DNA of 5,773 bases from Desulfobacterales bacterium CG23_combo_of_CG06-09_8_20_14_all_51_8 (GTDB taxonomy: Bacteria; Desulfobacterota; Desulfobacteria; Desulfobacterales; Desulfosalsimonadaceae): positions 1-5,773 of the forward strand of contig PCSG01000007.1 of assembly GCA_002772195.1 (NCBI GenBank), read 5' to 3'. Under the pieces are notes generated by a model. It did not search any database. It was not told where the DNA came from and saw only the letters and a program-made list of their open reading frames with translations. Positions 1 through 3,872 of this stretch are shown here, in pieces. The number at the start of each line of letters is the position of its first letter. The stretch's first letter is position 1. Both the position numbers and the translations under genes were made by a program.

Positions 1-499
1 CCATGGCATCGGAAATAATTTTCCCGACAGCTTCATCGTTATTGGCGGAAATCATCCCCACCTGTTCGATCTCTTTTTTATCTTTGACCGGCTTTGAAAG
101 TTTATCCAAGGCTTTCACAACAGCGGCGACGCCCTTGTCAATCCCGCGCTTTAAGGCCATGGGATTGATTCCGGCCGCCACCAGCTTCTGGCCTTCCACA
201 TAGATCGCCTGGGCCAAAACCGTGGCCGTAGTGGTGCCGTCGCCGGCCACGTCAGAGGTCTTGCTGGCCACCTCCCGGACCATCTGGGCTCCCATGTTCT
301 CGAATTTCCCTTCGACTTCCACTTCCTTGGCCACGGTCACGCCGTCTTTGGTGACGGTGGGCGAACCGAAGGATTTATTAATGATTACATTGTTCCCTTG
401 CGGACCCAGGGTGACTTTTACCGCATTGGCCAGAATATTGACTCCCTTGAGCATATAAGCCCGGGCATCCGGGCCGTAGCAAACCATTTTAGCCGCCAT
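1..499 (-). CDS. groL: Chaperonin GroEL (60 kDa, Hsp60), N-terminal part, cut by window edge
   Basis: This is the start of a group I chaperonin subunit, the cytoplasmic ATP-driven double-ring folding machine that normally works with the GroES lid. The visible 166 residues align without gaps to the first 166 of E. coli GroEL as I remember it. The nucleotide-binding residues are present: T30-L31-G32-P33, K51-D52-G53, and the GDGTTTAT loop with D87 and T89-T91. FENMGAQMV (about 66-74) and the ISANNDE segment (about 150-156) are also typical. The ATG at 499 is preceded by a good Shine-Dalgarno, GGGAGGAG, at 509-516. Oddities are MVCYGP at residues 5-10, N25 where D is usual, and Q34/N36 replacing the usual K34/R36 right after the T-L-G-P loop. 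No groES lies upstream, unlike the normal groES-groEL order. It may be a second, specialised copy. The remaining two-thirds of the gene is off the left edge. Family call is near certain; paralogue status is inference. Confidence 0.97.
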   Translation of the reverse strand, partial: MAAKMVCYGPDARAYMLKGVNILANAVKVTLGPQGNNVIINKSFGSPTVTKDGVTVAKEVEVEGKFENMGAQMVREVASKTSDVAGDGTTTATVLAQAIYVEGQKLVAAGINPMALKRGIDKGVAAVVKALDKLSKPVKDKKEIEQVGMISANNDEAVGKIISDAM

Positions 500-622
500 A
501 TTGTTCGTCTCCTCCCTTTTTATTAATCAGTTATTCCCAAAATATGGAATCATCATTTTTTATTTATAATCGAATAGACAAGTTAGATAAAAAGATGCCC
601 GGTAAAAATGCAATGATAACCA

Positions 623-650
623 ATAATAATTTCATTTTCGGCTCTGTCAA
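623..650 (-). promoter_or_regulatory. Candidate sigma-70 promoter for groL
   Basis: Read on the minus strand, a perfect TTGACA (-35, 645-650) is followed after 16 bp by TATTAT (-10, 623-628; five of six consensus bases). Transcription would start near 615, giving a leader of about 115 nt before the groL ATG. The match is good for the housekeeping factor and offers no sign of heat-shock control. A weaker alternative is TATAAA inside the AT-rich leader nearer the gene. Confidence 0.5.
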
Positions 651-671
651 CAGGTGCGAAAAAATTATTTT

Positions 672-701
672 TTGACAATTCTATCAACTTGCTGATATGG
701 T
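672..701 (+). promoter_or_regulatory. Candidate sigma-70 promoter for the MBL-fold hydrolase
   Basis: A perfect TTGACA at 672-677 is followed after 18 bp by TATGGT at 696-701 (four of six consensus bases). ATATGG, with 17-bp spacing, is an alternative -10. Start of transcription would be near 708, about 100 nt before the ATG at 811. The -10 is weak, so activation or low expression is possible. Confidence 0.4.
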
Positions 702-810
702 GCGATATTAAACGCTGGCGGTGATTTGGGACTCACACCGTCGTCCCCGCGCATATACGCCTCTGCCCCAATTCATTTTCCCCATCATTCAATCAAGGGA
801 TGATTTTTGA

Positions 811-1662
811 ATGCACATTAACAAACTCGCTTCCGGCAAAAGGCTTTCCCTGAGCAATGATGGAAAATTATCTCTTTTTTTCGTAGGCGTGGGCAGCGCC
901 TTCACCAAACGGCATTTTCAAACCAATCTGATCATCATCAAGGGAAACGATCATGTCCTCATTGATTGCGGGTCAAAAACCCCCCAGGCATTTTATGAAC
1001 TGGGTCTGAAGGTCAGCGATATCAGAAATTTTTTAATCACCCACTCCCACGCGGACCATATCGGCGGCCTGGAAGAAGTCATGCTGACGGGCCGGTTTGT
1101 GACTAAAAAAAAGCCGGCCGTTGTGATTGATAAAAAATTTCAGCAGATTTTATGGGACCTTTCCCTGAGAGGCGGCGCGGCTTATAACGATGAGAAGAAC
1201 GGTTCAGAGCCTGTTTTCAGCGATATGTGGCGGATTATCCGGCCCCGGTGGCTGCCGGACTGGCCCCGGGAAACCCATGAAGTGACCATCGGCGGCATCA
1301 ACCTGAAAACCTTCCGCACCATGCACATCCCGGAAAGCGCCCGGGACTGGGAAAGTTCCTTCTGGAGTTGCGGCATTGTCATCGACGACCGGGTCATGTT
1401 CACCAGCGATACCCGCTTCGACCCGGATTTAATTGAAAATTACTGCCCGCTGTTTGATCTTGAATTCATATTTCACGACTGCCAGTTCTTTACCGGCGGC
1501 GTTCATGCCGGTATCGACGAACTGGCTACCCTGACCCCTGAAATCAAAAAGAAAATGATTCTTACCCACTATGGGGACGACTGGGAAGATCATGAAAAAA
1601 AAGTCAGAGACTACGGGTTTTTCGGCCTGGCCGAACAGTGGCATTTTTATGATTTTGATTAA
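811..1662 (+). CDS. MBL-fold metal-dependent hydrolase, possibly cyclic-nucleotide phosphodiesterase-like
   Basis: A complete 283-residue metallo-beta-lactamase-fold enzyme, predicted cytoplasmic because no signal peptide is seen. Motifs in order are VGVGSAF (24-30), IDCG (51-54), the metal-binding THSHADHIGG (H78, H80, D82, H83), H172 in TMHIPES, the bridging D200 in TSDTRFD, and H253 in LTHYGDDW. The HDCQFFTGGVHAG segment (222-234) before the last histidine also looks conserved. All expected ligands for two metal ions are present, so it should be active. The ligand set fits phosphodiesterase or RNase Z-like hydrolases; the FTKRHFQTN start, the DCQ...GGVH segment and the HYGD end recall, from memory, the Apyc1/cyclic-nucleotide phosphodiesterase branch. 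The substrate cannot be fixed from sequence. The ATG at 811 is chosen because AAGGGA lies 10 bp upstream (795-800) and the fold begins at residue about 20. It stands alone on its strand and ends 5 bp from the convergent lipoprotein gene. Fold call is strong, substrate weak. Confidence 0.93.
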   Translation: MHINKLASGKRLSLSNDGKLSLFFVGVGSAFTKRHFQTNLIIIKGNDHVLIDCGSKTPQAFYELGLKVSDIRNFLITHSHADHIGGLEEVMLTGRFVTKKKPAVVIDKKFQQILWDLSLRGGAAYNDEKNGSEPVFSDMWRIIRPRWLPDWPRETHEVTIGGINLKTFRTMHIPESARDWESSFWSCGIVIDDRVMFTSDTRFDPDLIENYCPLFDLEFIFHDCQFFTGGVHAGIDELATLTPEIKKKMILTHYGDDWEDHEKKVRDYGFFGLAEQWHFYDFD

Positions 1663-1667
1663 ACTTC

Positions 1668-1997
1668 TCAATCCCCGTAAATAATAAGCTTGCGCCGGGT
1701 GTAAATTCCCAGCAAAAAGCTGACGGTCTGGACATCGATGCAGGAAATCTTCGTAATGCCGGCCTTTTCCGCCGCCTCCTGAATCCGGTCCGAACTCCAT
1801 TCCACGGTCACGCCATAACCGCTGACCGGCTCCCGGACCCGGTGCTCTTTTAAAACGCACTGTTTTTCTCCCACCACGGTCCGGTTGAAATCCCGGGTAT
1901 AGGGGCGCGTGATATTCGTGTAGAGTTGCCCGGGGCCGGAAATGGAGCAGCCGGAGAGAAATAGAACCAGTAGAAGAATGACAAACCGGTTATTCAC
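1668..1997 (-). CDS. TRL-like family lipoprotein, second tandem copy
   Basis: A small predicted lipoprotein of 109 residues, last gene of the three-gene operon. It starts with a short basic head (MNNR), a hydrophobic stretch (F5-L14) and a lipobox LSGC with C17 as the lipidated cysteine, so it should be anchored in a membrane facing the periplasm. The mature part carries TRL-family features: GQLYTNITRP (23-32), FNRTVVGEK (37-45), EAAEKAGITKI (74-84) and the closing LGIYTRRKLIIYGD. The family has no known biochemical role. The start is a GTG whose GTGAATAA overlaps the stop of the preceding homologue, with GGTGG six bases upstream; no ATG lies near. The same frame stays open upstream to an ATG at 2291, but that part is the neighbouring gene read out of frame. 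The usual internal 'LVAWGD' motif, seen in the first copy, has become TVEWSSD. Family call rests on remembered motifs. Confidence 0.8.
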   Translation of the reverse strand: MNNRFVILLLVLFLSGCSISGPGQLYTNITRPYTRDFNRTVVGEKQCVLKEHRVREPVSGYGVTVEWSSDRIQEAAEKAGITKISCIDVQTVSFLLGIYTRRKLIIYGD

Positions 1998-2337
1998 CGT
2001 ATACCACCGTGGTGACCCGCGTATACAGGCCGAACAGAACAATATAATACTCGAAATCCGCGTGGGTGATGGTGGTGATGCCCCCGTTTTCGGCTGCGGC
2101 CCGGGTGCCGCCGTCGCCCCAGGCCACCAGCCAGAGAACCGACCAAGTGTGGGCTTTGCCCGTTTTTTCACCCAGGACCGTGCGGTCAAAATTCGTATCC
2201 AGGGGCCCCTGAATGTGACTGTAGGCGCACCCCTGAAGGACAAGGGCCGCCAGAATGCCAGAAACAATCCAACGCGTCTGATTTTTTTCATGTTTTTTTC
2301 TGTGAGCTCCGTGATCTCTGTGGTTAATAAAAATCAT
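1990..2337 (-). CDS. TRL-like family lipoprotein, first tandem copy, start doubtful
   Basis: A 115-residue frame with a lipoprotein signal (hydrophobic W23-L34, lipobox LQGC, C37) and the TRL-like core: FDRTVLGEK (50-58), LWLVAWGDGG (68-77), AAAENGGITTI (80-90) and the ending FGLYTRVTTVVYGE. It is clearly homologous to the gene just downstream. The periplasm-facing role is inferred from the lipobox; the family's function is unknown. The only in-frame ATG is at 2337, overlapping the oxidoreductase stop as ATGA, which suggests translational coupling. But this gives a 22-residue charged head (HRDHGAHRKKHEK) coded by a repeat, far longer than normal for a lipoprotein signal. A better-looking start, ATG-A7 at 2291, is one base out of frame; one extra A would give MKKNQTRWIVSGIL... 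leading straight into the lipobox. So the gene may be mildly frameshifted, or there is a sequencing error. Confidence 0.75.
   Translation of the reverse strand: MIFINHRDHGAHRKKHEKNQTRWIVSGILAALVLQGCAYSHIQGPLDTNFDRTVLGEKTGKAHTWSVLWLVAWGDGGTRAAAENGGITTITHADFEYYIVLFGLYTRVTTVVYGE
2297..2323 (-). repeat. Three imperfect 9-bp tandem units, dispersed CCACAGAG-type repeat
   Basis: On the minus strand three 9-mers follow each other: CCACAGAGA, TCACGGAGC, TCACAGAAA. They are preceded by TTAA and followed by an A run. From memory, similar 'TTAACCACAGAG...CACAGAG' sequences are scattered between genes of many bacteria, and their translations (NHRD-H-HRK) turn up as spurious protein ends. Here it lies between the oxidoreductase stop and the lipoprotein coding sequence, and it is translated if the ATG at 2337 is used. 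Confidence 0.5.
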
Positions 2338-3680
2338 TTATAATACAGCCGATCCTCCAGCCGCATGAATCCCCGGATGGCATGGGCGGCCCCGTAGGTG
2401 ATCGGGTCCGGGGGCCAGGGGATGGTTTTGCGGCCCACAAAAAACATTTCCGTGCGGGATGACCTCTGCCCGGCGATCATCTCCGCAATGGTCCGGCCGT
2501 TGTAGGTGGTGAGAGATACGCCATGCCCAATGCATCCCAGGGAGAAAATGGTTTTTTTATCCTCCCCCAGATATCCGATCACCGGGGCCATGTCGACAGT
2601 CACAGACACCGGCCCGCCCCAGCGATGGGTAAACCGGATGCCCTTCAACTGGGGAAAAACCTCGGTGACATGCCCCTCCAAATGGGCGAATATCCGGTTA
2701 TTTAAATCAATGGTTAAATCATTGCCGTAGGTAAAGGCCACGTCTCCGCCGCCCATGACGATGCGGTTGTCTTTGGTCAGGCGGTAATAATGAATCAAAT
2801 CCCGGGCATCTTCCACGCCGGCCCGGCATTGCCAGCCGATGCTTTCCATCCGGGCGTCCGAGAGGGGTTCGCTCATGACAATATAGGTAAAAATCGGACG
2901 CTGGAGGGATTTTAACTGGGGGAACAGGATGGAATACGCATTGGTGGCGAATACCAGATACTCGGACTGGACTTCCCCTTTTTCCGTTTTGACCGTGTAG
3001 CCGGATGACCCGTTTTTTGAAAAATGGGTCACCGGTGAATTTTCATATATGGTGACGCCGCGGGCCTCCGCCAGGCCCTTCATGCCCCGGGCCAGCTTTG
3101 CCGGCTGAATGATCCCGCATCTGGGCTCAAACCAGCCGAGTTTATAGAAATCCGTATGAAATTCTTCCGCCAGCCGGGCCCGGTCCCATCGCTCAATGCC
3201 GGCGCTCCCCCATCGTTCTATAATCTTGAAATCATGTTCCACCCGTTTCACCTGGGCCGGACTGGTCCCCACCAGGAGATATCCGCTGCGCTCATAATCA
3301 CAGTCAATCCGGTTTTGCGTGATCACCTCATGCAGGTAATCCACCGCCGATTCCATATACGTGTGGGCGGCCCGGGCCTTTTCATCGTTAAACCGGAACT
3401 GGGTGATCCCTTTGGTCAGGCCGAACAGGGTCATGGAAAACCCGCCGTTTCTGCCGGAAGCGCCATAACCGCAGACATCGGATTCGATCACCCGCACATC
3501 GATTCCCGGGTTTAACTCTCTGAGATGATATCCGACGGACAGCCCGGTATAGCCGCCGCCGACCACCACCACGTCGGCCTTGTGCGCGCCTGTCAGGGGC
3601 GGATTGGGAAGGATGGTTTCGGGCAGGGATTCCAGCCACCAGCTTTTGGATTGATAATCGGTCGATTGATAATCGGTCAT
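2334..3680 (-). CDS. FAD-dependent amine/amino-acid oxidoreductase of the DAO family (PuuB/DadA-like)
   Basis: A full-length 448-residue flavoenzyme of the DAO superfamily, which oxidises C-N bonds of amines or amino acids using FAD. The head has the SWWLE motif (13-17) common in this subgroup. The dinucleotide fold follows: VVVVGGGYTGLS (37-48), with E66 ending strand two for ribose binding, and then GYGASGRNGG (71-80), as in gamma-glutamylputrescine oxidase PuuB. CGIIQPAKLARG (188-199), FATNAYS (244-250), RWGGP (353-357), and GCIGHG (382-387) with the following NGR complete the FAD site. The tail IPWPPDP (420-426) is typical of the subgroup. No signal peptide is seen, so it is predicted cytoplasmic. 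The ATG at 3680 has AAGGAGG seven bases upstream. The first 11 residues contain a doubled TDYQS from a 15-bp tandem repeat. It leads an operon with two lipoproteins, the next start overlapping its stop as ATGA. The true substrate is unknown; no puu or dad genes are visible. Confidence 0.93.
   Translation of the reverse strand: MTDYQSTDYQSKSWWLESLPETILPNPPLTGAHKADVVVVGGGYTGLSVGYHLRELNPGIDVRVIESDVCGYGASGRNGGFSMTLFGLTKGITQFRFNDEKARAAHTYMESAVDYLHEVITQNRIDCDYERSGYLLVGTSPAQVKRVEHDFKIIERWGSAGIERWDRARLAEEFHTDFYKLGWFEPRCGIIQPAKLARGMKGLAEARGVTIYENSPVTHFSKNGSSGYTVKTEKGEVQSEYLVFATNAYSILFPQLKSLQRPIFTYIVMSEPLSDARMESIGWQCRAGVEDARDLIHYYRLTKDNRIVMGGGDVAFTYGNDLTIDLNNRIFAHLEGHVTEVFPQLKGIRFTHRWGGPVSVTVDMAPVIGYLGEDKKTIFSLGCIGHGVSLTTYNGRTIAEMIAGQRSSRTEMFFVGRKTIPWPPDPITYGAAHAIRGFMRLEDRLYYK
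3649..3678 (-). repeat. Perfect 2 x 15-bp tandem repeat at the start of the oxidoreductase gene
   Basis: The 15-mer GATTGATAATCGGTC (plus strand) occurs twice back to back, 3649-3663 and 3664-3678. It duplicates five residues (TDYQS) directly after the start methionine and keeps the frame. Identity of the two copies suggests a recent slippage duplication in a non-critical head region. Confidence 0.9.
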
Positions 3681-3687
3681 GGGGACG

Positions 3688-3694
3688 CCTCCTT
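3688..3694 (-). promoter_or_regulatory. Strong ribosome binding site of the oxidoreductase gene
   Basis: AAGGAGG on the minus strand, seven bases before the ATG at 3680, is a near-perfect Shine-Dalgarno and fixes that start. A convincing promoter for this operon is not visible in 3695-3870 on the minus strand. Confidence 0.85.
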
Positions 3695-3772
3695 GATTTT
3701 TATTTTGATTGTCATGGTATCCTCAAACAATTTCAACAAAAAATCATCGACAGTCTGTGAAATCACTAATTC

Positions 3773-3799
3773 TTGACATCCGGCCATGTCACGGATAAT
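3773..3799 (+). promoter_or_regulatory. Candidate sigma-70 promoter for the DUF748 gene
   Basis: TTGACA (3773-3778) is followed by GATAAT (3794-3799; five of six consensus bases) after a short 15-bp spacer. ATAATT or TAATTT give 16- or 17-bp spacing with poorer boxes. Transcription would start near 3807, about 65 nt before the chosen start codon. The spacer carries a dyad that may be an operator. Confidence 0.4.
3774..3791. promoter_or_regulatory. Perfect 6-6-6 dyad overlapping the promoter, candidate operator
   Basis: TGACAT-CCGGCC-ATGTCA: two perfect 6-bp inverted arms with a 6-bp spacer. It covers most of the -35 box and most of the spacer of the candidate rightward promoter, in the middle of the divergent region. 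This is the geometry of a dimeric repressor site. The regulator is unknown and none is encoded in the window. Confidence 0.4.
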
Positions 3800-3859
3800 T
3801 TCAACGCTTGAAGAAAACCTTATAAAAAATCACCGCTTTTGCCTTCTTCACTCATTATC

Positions 3860-3864
3860 AAGGA
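3860..3864 (+). promoter_or_regulatory. Ribosome binding site that decides the DUF748 start
   Basis: AAGGA lies eight bases before the ATG at 3873. The earlier in-frame ATG at 3864 overlaps this site and has no Shine-Dalgarno of its own, so 3873 (MRRSKKIA...) is preferred. Confidence 0.65.
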
Positions 3865-3872
3865 TGCCGCTG

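Larger units (their letters stand above)
500..810. other. Gene-free divergent control region between groL and the hydrolase
   Basis: This 311-base stretch holds no credible gene on either strand. The part nearest groL (about 520-715) is AT-rich; the last 95 bases before the hydrolase are richer in GC. It contains two outward-facing sigma-70-like promoters whose -35 hexamers are only 21 bp apart (645-650 and 672-677). I looked for the CIRCE operator (TTAGCACTC-N9-GAGTGCTAA) and for sigma-32 boxes (CTTGAA/CCCCAT) usual before chaperonin genes and found neither. The predicted leaders are about 115 nt (groL) and 100 nt (hydrolase). Neither shows a riboswitch-like fold by eye. Confidence 0.7.

Noticed and set aside
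719..740. CGGTG-N12-CACCG hairpin or GTGA-N8-TCAC CRP-like site in the hydrolase leader
   Set aside because: Stem of only five pairs with a large loop, and the spacing (8) does not match the CRP consensus of 6.
784..805. ATCAT...ATGAT inverted repeat around the hydrolase ribosome binding site as a riboswitch or thermometer
   Set aside because: Five AT-rich pairs are too weak to claim regulation.
500..810. groES or a small RNA gene upstream of groL
   Set aside because: Both strands were read; no GroES-like frame (about 95 codons) and no clear promoter-hairpin-terminator unit fits.
1621..1635. Inverted repeat TTCGG-CCTGG-CCGAA near the end of the hydrolase gene as a terminator
   Set aside because: It lies within the coding sequence and is not followed directly by a T run on either strand; its T-rich side is upstream on the plus strand.
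1942..2343. Plus-strand open frame of 133 codons opposite the lipoprotein genes
   Set aside because: It is the antisense shadow of the two TRL genes; it shows no family motifs and the opposite strand has lipoboxes and shared motifs.
3156..3515. Plus-strand open frame of 119 codons inside the oxidoreductase
   Set aside because: Antisense shadow; the minus-strand frame is a well-matched DAO-family enzyme throughout.
3729..3805. AATTTCAAC present twice (3729-3737 and 3797-3805) flanking the dyad
   Set aside because: Nine-base AT-rich repeat in a short AT-rich gap; easily chance, no symmetry or known regulator fit.
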